Source of the DNA: SVFI01 sp964519385
GTDB lineage: Bacteria > Bacillota > Clostridia > Lachnospirales > Lachnospiraceae
DNA: 64,000 nt
Reading direction: 5' to 3'
Assembly (NCBI GenBank): GCA_964519385.1
Contig: CAZFLR010000001.1
Span: 219,342-283,341 of the forward strand
Below are positions 26,466 to 34,773 of this stretch, piece by piece (position 1 is the stretch's first letter; every line of letters starts with the position of its first letter). The notes under the pieces are model-generated. The model was not told the origin of the DNA and searched no databases. It saw nothing but the letters and a program-made list of their open reading frames with translations. Made by a program: the position numbers and the translations under genes.

Positions 26466-27415
26466 AACTCTGAAAAATTACTGTCTCTCCGGAGCTGACG
26501 GATTGCACTTTCATAATCTCCGCAGCTCCGGCTCTTTCTGAGCTGTTTGAGACTTTTCTTTATCAGCGTATCACTCTCATCGAAGTTGACGCTCATGTAA
26601 CTCCAGAGCTCCTTCATCTTAAAAAGTACATTTTTATCGCCCTGAATACGGGCACGATATCCCTCATAAACAGCATCATGAAACTTCCACAAGTCCCGGG
26701 ACGAAGCATCCTGCTCATATCCAAGTCCCGGATGCATAAGGAAGCCCCGTCCTATCATGACCCTGTCCTGCTCCGGATGCTTTACGGCAAATTCACGGAG
26801 CTTATCCTCATCAAATATATCTCCGTTATAGCAAAGCGTATGATTGCTCCATTGTTTCGCACTCTCAAACACAGCTTCATGCACCGGCTTTATGTAATAA
26901 TCTTCCTGCAGGCGCGGATGAATAATCAGCTCCGAAAGCGGATATTTATTATAAACGGAGAGCAGTTCCGAAAATTCCTCTTCCTCACATATTCCGATTC
27001 TTGTTTTTACCGAAAAACGTATCCCTTTTTTCTCCGTCCATTCACAAACTTCGCAGAGAAAATCATCCACCTGTTGCGGAAATTCCAGAAAGCCTGCGCC
27101 TTTTTTCTTAGTCACCACCGTTCTGGAAGGACAGCCGAGATTCAGATTTATTTCATCGTATCCCAGAGAGCAGATTGCCTGCGCTGTCTTAATAAATGCA
27201 TCTGCCCTGTTTGCAAGAATCTGCGGAACCAGAACCGGAACCCTGTTATCCTCCGGGAGGATATCCCTCAGCTCTTTTGCCGAAACTGCCTTCTGCATTG
27301 TCGCCGTGATAAACGGTGCAAAATATTTTTCTACGGAACCGGAAAAACAGGCCTCGTAAGCATTTCTGCATACAAGGCCGGTAATTCCTTCCATAGGTGC
27401 AAAATATAATTTCAT
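26462..27415 (-). CDS. tRNA-dihydrouridine synthase family protein
   Basis: A FMN-dependent TIM-barrel enzyme that reduces uridines in tRNA to dihydrouridine. 317 residues from ATG at 27415 (MKLYFAPMEGITG), five bases after GGGAGA; the in-frame ATG at 27427 would place that ribosome site inside the gene. Family marks are YFAPMEGIT, EINLNLGCPSRTVVTKKKGAGF, in which the Cys serves as proton donor, and VMIGRGFLMHPGL for flavin phosphate binding. Residue spacing differs somewhat from DusB, so the subfamily is uncertain. It follows the SUF pair closely. Confidence 0.88.
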   Translation of the reverse strand: MKLYFAPMEGITGLVCRNAYEACFSGSVEKYFAPFITATMQKAVSAKELRDILPEDNRVPVLVPQILANRADAFIKTAQAICSLGYDEINLNLGCPSRTVVTKKKGAGFLEFPQQVDDFLCEVCEWTEKKGIRFSVKTRIGICEEEEFSELLSVYNKYPLSELIIHPRLQEDYYIKPVHEAVFESAKQWSNHTLCYNGDIFDEDKLREFAVKHPEQDRVMIGRGFLMHPGLGYEQDASSRDLWKFHDAVYEGYRARIQGDKNVLFKMKELWSYMSVNFDESDTLIKKSLKQLRKSRSCGDYESAIRQLRRDSNFSEF

Positions 27416-27428
27416 TTTGTCTCCCATA

Positions 27429-28346
27429 TTATTTCAAAAATCCCTGAATAATCTGTTCTTCCGCTTCCTGCTCCGTAAGTCCGAGTGTCATCAGCTTAAT
27501 AAGCTGTTCACCTGCTATCTTACCGATGGCAGCCTCATGAATGAGATTGGCATCAATATTGTTTGCCGTAAGCTGCGGACTTGCCGTCACACAGGAATCA
27601 TCCATGATAATTGCATCACATTCACTATGCCCGCTGCAGGCAGCATTGCCGTTCATAATCGAGAAAAATTCCTGTTTAGAGTTACCCTTGGCTACCGATC
27701 TGGAAATAAGATTGCATCTGCAGTTCTCGCCATTCATATCAATGGCAAAATCCGTCTTTGCGTACTGTTTTCCGTGTGTCATGATTTTTTCACGAACCTC
27801 CAGAAAGGCCCCCTCTGCCAAATCGCCCTTCGTGGTACGGATTGTAGAGTCAATTCCTTTGATCTGTGTCGTCTCCATCTCAAGATGCGCATTCTCTTTC
27901 AGGTGTACGATTGTGACCGGATCCATAATATTCTCTCCGTTACCGTCGCCTTCTCCGTAATGCTTTTCGATATAGCGTACCTTTGCATTTTTTTCAAGAT
28001 AAAACGTGTGAATACCTGCATGCTTTGAGGTATCAACTCCGCAGTTATGAATTCCGCAGCCCGCGACAATCGTCACGTCCGCATCCTCCCCGATATAGAA
28101 ATCATTGTACACACATTCCTGTATTCCGCTCTCGCTGAGAATAACCGGAATATGCACACTTTCATTTTTGGTTCCCGCCTTAATGATAATGTCAATACCG
28201 TCTTTATCTGTCTTTGTTACAATATCAATATTTGCCGTGGTATTGCGCGAAACTCCGGTTCCGTTTGCCCGGATATTGTAGGCTCCTTCCGGAACTTCAT
28301 GAAGGTCTGCCACCTGCGCAAGCAAATTCTTCTGTATTATATCCAT
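27429..28346 (-). CDS. SufB/SufD-like scaffold protein of a minimal SUF (SMS-type) system
   Basis: 305 residues of the SufBD fold: a beta-helix core (DADVTIVAGCGIHNCGVDTSKHAGIH and AHLEMETTQIKGIDSTIRTTKG) and the conserved C-terminal end GKIAGEQLIKLMTLGLTEQEAEEQIIQGFLK. It is shorter than standard SufB (about 470 residues) and lacks the long N-terminal part. It forms a two-gene operon with a SufC-like ATPase and has no SufS, SufU or second SufBD protein beside it. This matches the minimal SmsCB arrangement known from archaea and some anaerobes. Likely role: Fe-S cluster scaffold in the cytoplasm. Confidence 0.85.
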   Translation of the reverse strand: MDIIQKNLLAQVADLHEVPEGAYNIRANGTGVSRNTTANIDIVTKTDKDGIDIIIKAGTKNESVHIPVILSESGIQECVYNDFYIGEDADVTIVAGCGIHNCGVDTSKHAGIHTFYLEKNAKVRYIEKHYGEGDGNGENIMDPVTIVHLKENAHLEMETTQIKGIDSTIRTTKGDLAEGAFLEVREKIMTHGKQYAKTDFAIDMNGENCRCNLISRSVAKGNSKQEFFSIMNGNAACSGHSECDAIIMDDSCVTASPQLTANNIDANLIHEAAIGKIAGEQLIKLMTLGLTEQEAEEQIIQGFLK

Positions 28347-28354
28347 GTCAGCTC

Positions 28355-29074
28355 CTACCTTTCATTTTTCTCCACAAGAGTCTTGCACGCTCCGGCTGTA
28401 TGAAGAAGATTCGGAAGCACCTCATCCTTATCTCCCTCGCTCTCCAGCTTCCCGTCCGCAATGACAAGTATCCTGTCCGCGATATTTAAAATGCGCTCTT
28501 GATGTGAAATAATCAAAATCGTTCCGTTAATCTCGTCACGCATTTTTTCAAACACCTTAATCAGGCTGTTAAAGCTCCAAAGGTCAATTCCCGCTTCCGG
28601 CTCGTCAAAAATGGAAAGTCTGGTTCCTCTTGCCTTAATCATCGCAATCTCAATACGCTTAAGTTCTCCGCCGGAAAGACTTGAATTAATCTCACGATTG
28701 ACGTACTCTCTTGCGCAAAGTCCCACTTCCGACAGTATCTCACAAATTTCCGTCACGCTCATGTTCTTACCGGATGCAATCGTAATCAGATCTTTTACAG
28801 TGAGACCTTTAAAGTGTACCGGCTGCTGAAAGGCAAAGCTGATTCCCTTTTTGGCTCTCTCTGTGATGTTCAATCCCGTGATATCCTCGCCGTCCAGAAG
28901 AATCTGGCCGCCCGTCGGTGTGACAATTCCTGCTATAATTCTTGCCAATGTAGACTTTCCGCCGCCGTTTGGCCCCGTAATTGCCACAAAATGCTCATCA
29001 ATTTTTACACTGATATCTTTTAAAATTTCTTTTTTATCTTCTACTTCGTAGCTGATATTTTTTAGTTCTAACAT
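28355..29074 (-). CDS. SufC-like ABC ATPase of the minimal SUF system
   Basis: A 239-residue soluble ABC ATPase. Walker A is GPNGGGKS near residue 36, the Q-loop lies in FAFQQPVHFKG (a SufC hallmark), the signature is LSGGELKR, Walker B is LSIFDEPEAGID and the H-loop IISHQ. It drives conformational change in the SufB-like partner encoded eight bases downstream. No permease gene is nearby, which supports a SUF role over transport. The ribosome site is GGGAG before ATG. A weak promoter-like TGCTATAAA lies about 70 bases upstream (29139-29147). Confidence 0.9.
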   Translation of the reverse strand: MLELKNISYEVEDKKEILKDISVKIDEHFVAITGPNGGGKSTLARIIAGIVTPTGGQILLDGEDITGLNITERAKKGISFAFQQPVHFKGLTVKDLITIASGKNMSVTEICEILSEVGLCAREYVNREINSSLSGGELKRIEIAMIKARGTRLSIFDEPEAGIDLWSFNSLIKVFEKMRDEINGTILIISHQERILNIADRILVIADGKLESEGDKDEVLPNLLHTAGACKTLVEKNER

Positions 29075-29168
29075 GTCTTTCTCCCATGCATTTTATTGTA
29101 ATGTTGTACTTTTTCTTATAAAGTATGCCCACGTACAGTTTATAGCATAGAAGAATTTTCTTCAACCG

Positions 29169-29408
29169 CTAATTTTTTGTCCCTGCCATCTCTTTGATGG
29201 TTTCCATCAGCTCAAGATCCTCCTGTTTCACCTTGATATTGGAAGTAACCGGAGCCTGTCCCGGCTTTGTCACGGTAATTTCAATAATCGTTCCCTCCGA
29301 AATTCCTGTTCCAAAAACCACCGAAAGAAAGGATACAAATTTCGGGTGATTATTTGTAAAAGTATTTTTTGCTGCCATTAGTTTCATTGCAATTGCCGGA
29401 TTTATCAT
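29169..29408 (-). CDS. Small conserved-looking protein of unknown function
   Basis: 79 residues (MINPAIAMKLMAAKNTFTNN), with an excellent GGAGGAAAAAAT ribosome site before the ATG at 29408. The middle is hydrophobic/Gly-rich (FVSFLSVVFGTGISEGTIIEITVT) and the end is charged (EDLELMETIKEMAG). There is no signal peptide and no motif I recognise. The codon use and ribosome site suggest a real gene. The hydrophobic stretch is too short and polar to be sure of a membrane segment. It lies upstream of the SUF pair and may be co-transcribed. Confidence 0.7.
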   Translation of the reverse strand: MINPAIAMKLMAAKNTFTNNHPKFVSFLSVVFGTGISEGTIIEITVTKPGQAPVTSNIKVKQEDLELMETIKEMAGTKN

Positions 29409-29440
29409 ATTTTTTCCTCCATTCGTAATTTTTATGAACT

Positions 29441-29593
29441 TTACATGTCCTTACCATACACTTTTTTGGAATATATAACTGCTACAACCGTTGCTAATAA
29501 TAAATAAATCAACATAAATATTGTTCCGGTCATTCCACTTGTATAATAAGCTTCTGTGTCAAAAAAGAAATCGTGTGCACTGGGCCTAGCTTT
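29441..29593 (-). pseudogene. C-terminal remnant of a membrane protein, or a one-helix small protein
   Basis: A frame too short for usual ORF lists. After a TAG it reads KARPSAHDFFFDTEAYYTSG, then MTGTIFMLIYLLLATVVAV and ends IYSKKVYGKDM with TAA at 29441. The second half is a convincing transmembrane helix followed by a positively charged end. From the internal ATG at 29533 it would be a 30-residue one-helix protein, but there is no good ribosome site. It looks more like the 3' end of a lost membrane protein gene than a gene of its own. It sits between the small unknown gene and an AT-rich acetyltransferase gene. Confidence 0.35.
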
Positions 29594-29630
29594 CTATCAT
29601 ATCGCAATGTTTTCACGCTGTACATCAAAA

Positions 29631-30236
29631 TCATATTTCATCTGATTTCTTCCACACTAAGTTATATCGTGAAACGCCATTACTTGCCAATGTCTGATTA
29701 TATAATTCACATCCGTAATGTTGATATATCTGTGCATATCGCTCCATATCCGTATCAAACAGTAATGGCACTTCCTCTTTTTCTGCATATTTCTTCGCTG
29801 CCTCTACCAAATACCTTGCGTAGCCTTTTCCCTGCGCTTCTTTATCAACACAAACAAATAAAATATCAACATGTGGTTTTGCAGCATACGCCCTATTAGA
29901 ATCAGCTATTTGCCTGATGTGTGACATATACTTTTTTAATATTTTGAATGGTATGACTTTTAATAATCGAATCAGCATCTTCACCTGAGGATATATAGGT
30001 GCTTTTTTGCTATGTATGAAACCAACTACTCCCTTATAATCCTCTGTTCCATAAAGAGCTTTTGATTCATACACATAATCCGTATAGATATCCATATATT
30101 TCATTACAAGCTCTTTTCTTTCATTTATATCTCCAAACTCATGAAAAAGTTCATTGGTTACAAATGCTTCTCCAATCATTTGTTTGATTTCAGCCAACTC
30201 ACTTTTTGAAACATTACTAATCAATGTTACTTCCAT
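29631..30236 (-). CDS. GNAT family N-acetyltransferase (AT-rich gene)
   Basis: 201 residues. The GNAT motif A is DILFVCVDKEAQGKGYARYLVEAA near 115-140, with the pyrophosphate-binding Q-x-x-G-x-A pattern, followed by YAQIYQHYGCELYN typical of motif B. It probably acetylates a small molecule or amine; substrate unknown. Its codon use is visibly more AT-rich than in all neighbours, and the adjacent fragment of a membrane protein supports a recently acquired or rearranged patch. The ribosome site is AGAGAAGGTGAGTTT. It lies downstream of ppdK and its terminator. Confidence 0.82.
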   Translation of the reverse strand: MEVTLISNVSKSELAEIKQMIGEAFVTNELFHEFGDINERKELVMKYMDIYTDYVYESKALYGTEDYKGVVGFIHSKKAPIYPQVKMLIRLLKVIPFKILKKYMSHIRQIADSNRAYAAKPHVDILFVCVDKEAQGKGYARYLVEAAKKYAEKEEVPLLFDTDMERYAQIYQHYGCELYNQTLASNGVSRYNLVWKKSDEI

Positions 30237-30336
30237 ATAAACTCACCTTCTCTGCACTGATCTCCTTGCGCTTGAAACTCAGGGGCAAGCCCCTTACTTT
30301 CAATTACAGTCTGTCATTTTTTCGTACAATTATAAA

Positions 30337-30376
30337 CATAAAAACAGGCATACTACCTTTTAAAGTAATATACCTG
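30337..30376 (-). terminator. Rho-independent terminator of ppdK
   Basis: CAGGTATATTAC (30376-30365) pairs with GTAGTATGCCTG (30356-30345) on the minus strand with two G-U pairs, followed by a U-rich run. Confidence 0.75.
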
Positions 30377-30394
30377 CTTATATTTTAATTAGGA

Positions 30395-33025
30395 TTAGTT
30401 CTCCCTGTTGCTAATCGCTGCCTGCGCTGCTGCAAGACGTGCAATCGGCACACGGTAAGGTGAGCAGGATACATAGGTAAGCCCTACCTTGTGGCAGAAT
30501 TCTACGGAAGAAGGATCACCGCCGTGCTCTCCGCAAATACCGAGTTTGATATCCGGGCGGGTCTTGCGGCCTTTGTCTGCTGCCATCCGGACAAGCTGTC
30601 CGACACCGCTCTGATCCAGTCTTGCAAACGGATCTGACTCGTAAATCTTATTCTTATAGTAATCGCCGAGGAACTTTCCTGCATCATCACGTGAAAAACC
30701 GAAGGTCATCTGTGTCAGGTCGTTCGTACCGAAGGAGAAGAACTCTGCTTCTTCGGCAATCTGATCTGCAAGAAGGGCAGCTCTTGGAATCTCAATCATC
30801 GTACCAATCTTGTACTGAATATCGGAATTCATCTCTTTCTTCACCGCTTCCGCCTCTGCTACAACTACATCTTTTACGAACTTAAGCTCTTTCTTTTCGC
30901 CTACCAGCGGAATCATAATCTCAGGTACAATATCAAAGCCCTTTTCCTGCTTCACTTCAATTGCCGCTTCCATGACAGCTCTTGTCTGCATGCGGGCAAT
31001 CTCAGGATATGTAACAGCAAGACGACAGCCTCTGTGTCCCATCATCGGATTGAACTCATGAAGCGAATCGCAGACCTCCTGAACTTCTTCTGCCGTCATG
31101 AGCATTTCCACTGCCAGATCATCAATATCTGCTTCCTCTGTCGGGACAAACTCATGAAGAGGCGGATCCAGGAAACGGATTGTAACCGGTTTTCCCTCCA
31201 TCACCTCATATAATGCTTTAAAATCACCCTTCTGATAAGGAATAAGTGCATTTAATGCTTTTTCTCTCTGCTCCAGAGTTCTGGCAAGAATCATCTGGCG
31301 GATTTTTGGAATACGATCCGGCTCAAAGAACATATGCTCCGTCCTGCAGAGACCGATGCCTTCTGCTCCGTATTTCACTGCATTTGCCGCATCTGCCGGA
31401 GTATCCGCATTCGTGCGTACCTTAAGTACGCGGTACTGATCGGCCCATTCCATGATACGTCCGAAATTACCTGTCACGCTTGCTTCTACCGTCTTGATGT
31501 CTCCGAGATAAATCTTACCCGTAGAACCGTCTAAAGAAATATAGTCACCCTCGCGGATTACCTCTCCGCCGAGCTCGAATACCTTATCCATTTCATTGAT
31601 TGCGATTTCTCCGCAGCCGGACACGCAGGCTGTTCCCATACCTCTTGCAACAACCGCTGCGTGAGATGTCATACCGCCGCGCACCGTAAGAATACCTTCG
31701 GCAGCGTGCATACCTTCAATGTCTTCCGGAGAAGTCTCAAGGCGGACAAGAACTACTCTCTCGCCCTTCTCTTCATGTGCAGCCTTTGCTTCCTCTGCCG
31801 TAAAATAAACCTTACCTGCTGCTGCTCCCGGTGAAGCCGGAAGTGCCTGTCCGATCACCTTGCCGGCCTTTAATGCCTCTGCATCAAACGTCGGGTGAAG
31901 AAGCTGGTCGAGTGATTTTGCCTCAATTCTCATCACTGCCTCTTCCGGTGTAATCTTTCCTTCATCCACAAGATCACAGGCAATCTGAAGTGCCGCCTGC
32001 GCTGTTCTCTTACCGTTACGCGTCTGCAGGAAGAATAACTTTCCATCCTCGATTGTAAACTCCATATCCTGCATATCACGGTAATGATCTTCAAGCTTCA
32101 TGGCAATATCCATAAACTGCTGATATGCCCCCGGCATATCCTCCTGAAGCTTCGTAATCGGCTGAGGAGTACGGATACCGGCAACTACATCTTCGCCCTG
32201 GGCATTGATAAGATACTCTCCGTAGATACCCTTCTCACCCGTTGACGGATTTCTTGTAAAGGCCACACCCGTACCGGAGGTCTCTCCCATATTACCAAAT
32301 ACCATCGCCTGCACATTCACGGCTGTTCCCCAGTCACCCGGAATATCATTCATACGTCTGTAAACAATCGCTCTCTCATTATCCCATGAGCGGAATACGG
32401 CCTTCACCGCTTCCATAAGCTGAACCTTCGGATCCTGCGGGAAATCTTCTCCCATCTTCTCCTTATAAATTGCTTTAAATTTTGCAATTACTTCCTTTAA
32501 ATCCTCTGAAGTAAGCTCCATATCGAATTTCACGCCCTTGGCATCCTTGATTTCATCAAGAACACGTTCAAAAAGCGACTTCGGAACTTCCATAACTACA
32601 TCTGAAAACATCTGGATAAAACGACGGTAAGAATCATACGCAAAACGCGGATTGCCGGTCTTGGCAGCAAATCCCTCCACCGCGATATCATTTAAACCGA
32701 GATTCAGGATGGTGTCCATCATACCCGGCATTGATGCTCTGGCACCGGAACGAACCGATACAAGAAGCGGATTTTCTGTATCACCGAATTTCTTGCCCTG
32801 CTTTTTCTCAAGATCAGCCAGCGCATCAAAAATCTGTGCCCTGATGTCGTCTGAGATTGAGCGATTATTTTTGTAATAATCGGTACAGGCCTCTGTTGTC
32901 ACTGTAAAACCTTGTGGAATCGGCAGACCGAGCTTCGTCATTTCTGCAAGGTTGGCACCTTTTCCGCCGAGAAGATTACGCATATCCGCATTACCTTCTT
33001 CAAATAAATAGACCATTTTAGACAT
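30395..33025 (-). CDS. ppdK: Pyruvate, phosphate dikinase
   Basis: PPDK interconverts pyruvate, ATP and phosphate with phosphoenolpyruvate, AMP and pyrophosphate, and in anaerobes often works in the glycolytic direction. 876 residues, full length. The ATP-grasp domain starts MVYLFEEGNADMRNLLGGKGANLAEM, and the central phospho-histidine is in GGMTSHAAVVARGMGTACVSG near 450. The C-terminal PEP/pyruvate TIM barrel carries GLCRTEHMFFE, GHRGCRLAVTYPE and LGICGEHGGDPSSV with the catalytic Cys. Start ATG at 33025 after AAGGAGG. It is monocistronic, with a TATAAT -10 near 33075. Confidence 0.99.
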   Translation of the reverse strand: MSKMVYLFEEGNADMRNLLGGKGANLAEMTKLGLPIPQGFTVTTEACTDYYKNNRSISDDIRAQIFDALADLEKKQGKKFGDTENPLLVSVRSGARASMPGMMDTILNLGLNDIAVEGFAAKTGNPRFAYDSYRRFIQMFSDVVMEVPKSLFERVLDEIKDAKGVKFDMELTSEDLKEVIAKFKAIYKEKMGEDFPQDPKVQLMEAVKAVFRSWDNERAIVYRRMNDIPGDWGTAVNVQAMVFGNMGETSGTGVAFTRNPSTGEKGIYGEYLINAQGEDVVAGIRTPQPITKLQEDMPGAYQQFMDIAMKLEDHYRDMQDMEFTIEDGKLFFLQTRNGKRTAQAALQIACDLVDEGKITPEEAVMRIEAKSLDQLLHPTFDAEALKAGKVIGQALPASPGAAAGKVYFTAEEAKAAHEEKGERVVLVRLETSPEDIEGMHAAEGILTVRGGMTSHAAVVARGMGTACVSGCGEIAINEMDKVFELGGEVIREGDYISLDGSTGKIYLGDIKTVEASVTGNFGRIMEWADQYRVLKVRTNADTPADAANAVKYGAEGIGLCRTEHMFFEPDRIPKIRQMILARTLEQREKALNALIPYQKGDFKALYEVMEGKPVTIRFLDPPLHEFVPTEEADIDDLAVEMLMTAEEVQEVCDSLHEFNPMMGHRGCRLAVTYPEIARMQTRAVMEAAIEVKQEKGFDIVPEIMIPLVGEKKELKFVKDVVVAEAEAVKKEMNSDIQYKIGTMIEIPRAALLADQIAEEAEFFSFGTNDLTQMTFGFSRDDAGKFLGDYYKNKIYESDPFARLDQSGVGQLVRMAADKGRKTRPDIKLGICGEHGGDPSSVEFCHKVGLTYVSCSPYRVPIARLAAAQAAISNREN

Positions 33026-33181
33026 TTACGCGTCCTCCTTGATGTTAGATTAAGTGTAAAAATCCACTCTAATGAGTACATTATACCACTTGTGAAAACA
33101 ATAAGCACTCTCTTCTTGCCACCAGATTGTACAAATTTTTCAAATAAAATATGTGATTTCTGACGGACATATCAGTCCAAA

Positions 33182-33910
33182 CTACAGCACTTTTTCATAA
33201 TAAACCATCGCCTCTTTATCACCTTTGACACAAGTCCTCACCTCTTCTTCCCGGCAGCTAAAACCAAGCTTTTGAAGAAGACGGCGGGAAGCTGTATTTT
33301 CGGGATGTGTAAAAGCACTGACCCGTTCAAAACCAAGGTGCTGCCTGCCATAAATAAGAAGTGCACGGCAGACCTCCTCCGCATAGCCGCGATTTTGACA
33401 TTCTCTGCAAATCATAAATCCAAGCTCAGGGATCTCATTCTCCGGCCTCATGTCAAAACCTGCCCTTCCGATAATCCGTCCGCTTTCCCGCTCCTGAACA
33501 ATCCACATGCCGAAATCATAGAACGCGTAATGACAGCGGATATAGTCCTTCGTATACGCAAGCTCCTCCTCGCGGTTCTCATACAGATTCTCCATAAACT
33601 CAGTAATCTGAGAATCTTCATATATTTCATACAGACGGTCCACATCCTTCACCGTAATCTCCCGGACGGTACATCTCTCCGTGTCAAGGATGTGACAGGG
33701 TTCTCCTCGAAAGCGGGAAATAACGTGTTTGAGATAATTCTCATCCGGCTCTTCCCCCGTCTCAATCGCATAGGGAAAATCCGACAGACAATCCTCCTGT
33801 GTCATGCCATACACCGGATAACTCAGCACGACATATTCTCCGCGCTTTTTTGCCTCCCTGGCAGCTTCCATTTCGTCCGTAATAAACAATTCTTTGTATC
33901 TTCTCTGCAT
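33182..33910 (-). CDS. GNAT (RimJ/RimL-like) acetyltransferase
   Basis: 242 residues. A 90-residue N-terminal part of unknown function precedes the GNAT domain, which begins near TVREITVKDVDRLYEIYED. Motif A is PELGFMICRECQNRGYAEEVCRALLIYG near 165-190, and the end has the RimJ/L-like ENTASRRLLQKLGFSCRE. It may acetylate a protein N terminus or a small molecule; substrate unknown. It is divergent from the cyclophilin gene and downstream of nothing recognisable. A weak hairpin (GGAC/GTCC) follows its stop. Confidence 0.85.
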   Translation of the reverse strand: MQRRYKELFITDEMEAAREAKKRGEYVVLSYPVYGMTQEDCLSDFPYAIETGEEPDENYLKHVISRFRGEPCHILDTERCTVREITVKDVDRLYEIYEDSQITEFMENLYENREEELAYTKDYIRCHYAFYDFGMWIVQERESGRIIGRAGFDMRPENEIPELGFMICRECQNRGYAEEVCRALLIYGRQHLGFERVSAFTHPENTASRRLLQKLGFSCREEEVRTCVKGDKEAMVYYEKVL

Positions 33911-33926
33911 TTTTTACATTTTTTCC

Positions 33927-33955
33927 TTTACGCATGTTTCATTTTATTTTAAACT
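33927..33955 (+). promoter_or_regulatory. Probable promoter for the cyclophilin gene
   Basis: TTTACG (33927-33932) and TAAACT (33950-33955), spacer 17. The match is moderate. Confidence 0.45.
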
Positions 33956-33995
33956 AAACCTAGTAAAATGAAAATATCTTTAGGAGGAAACTATT

Positions 33996-34520
33996 ATGGC
34001 ACAGAATCCAATCGTGACTATCACAATGGAAAACGGCGATGTGATGACAGCGGAACTTTATCCTGAAATCGCTCCTGTTTCCGTAAATAACTTTATCAGC
34101 CTCATCAAAAAGGGCTACTATGACGGCCTTATCTTTCACCGTGTTATCCGCGGTTTCATGATTCAGGGCGGATGTCCAAACGGTACAGGTACCGGCGGAC
34201 CGGGCTATAACATCAAAGGAGAATTTTCATCCAACGGATTTGAAAATAATTTAAAGCACACGGAAGGTATTCTCTCCATGGCAAGAGCCATGCATCCGGA
34301 CTCAGCAGGCAGCCAGTTCTTTATCATGCACAAAACTTCACCTCATCTCGACGGCTCTTACGCAGCATTCGGCAAAGTGACACCAGAGAGCATGGAAGTG
34401 GTAAACCGGATTGCTGAATCCCCGACCGACTACATGGACAGACCGATGACCGAACAGAAAATCAAATCCATGACGGTAGAGTGTTTCGGAACAGAGTACC
34501 CGGAACCTGAAAAAATGTAA
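33996..34520 (+). CDS. ppiB: Peptidyl-prolyl cis-trans isomerase, cyclophilin type
   Basis: 174 residues, cytoplasmic, with no signal peptide. The cyclophilin core is clear: NFISLIKKGYYDGLIFHRVI, GFMIQGGCPNGTGTGGPGY, EGILSMARAMHPDSAGSQFFI, LDGSYAAFGKV. The catalytic Arg (FHRVI) and the Phe/Gln/Met pocket residues are present. It catalyses proline isomerisation during folding. An ideal AGGAGG ribosome site lies ten bases before the ATG, and a terminator follows, so it is monocistronic. Confidence 0.96.
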   Translation: MAQNPIVTITMENGDVMTAELYPEIAPVSVNNFISLIKKGYYDGLIFHRVIRGFMIQGGCPNGTGTGGPGYNIKGEFSSNGFENNLKHTEGILSMARAMHPDSAGSQFFIMHKTSPHLDGSYAAFGKVTPESMEVVNRIAESPTDYMDRPMTEQKIKSMTVECFGTEYPEPEKM

Positions 34521-34541
34521 AAACCTATCTTAAGAGACTGA

Positions 34542-34572
34542 AAGACGGCGGTAATGCACTGCCGTCTTTTCG
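34542..34572 (+). terminator. Rho-independent terminator of the cyclophilin gene
   Basis: AAGACGGC (34542-34549) pairs with GCCGTCTT (34561-34568), loop of 11, followed by TTCG. The T run is short. Confidence 0.7.
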
Positions 34573-34729
34573 TATTCCGAATGTTTCTGCGTTAACAATT
34601 TGTTCATATTTTATTTAACGATTTTTAATTTACATAACATTTTTTATCCATTTCCGCCACATATAATAACATTATAAAATAACAAAGCTTTTAATGAAGT
34701 GTTTGAAATTTTTAAACTTTTTCATAATA

Positions 34730-34757
34730 AAGGCGAGGTAAATAATTACCTCGCCTT
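34730..34757 (-). terminator. Rho-independent terminator of the giant surface protein gene
   Basis: A perfect 12-pair stem AAGGCGAGGTAA/TTACCTCGCCTT with a loop of four, then TTTATTATG on the minus strand. The stretch between it and the cyclophilin terminator (34573-34729) is AT-rich and I see nothing else in it. Confidence 0.7.
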
Positions 34758-34773
34758 CCTCCCTTTTATAGGG

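Noticed and set aside
29573..29899. 108-codon plus-strand frame over the acetyltransferase end
   Set aside because: Antisense to a clear GNAT gene, without a ribosome site.
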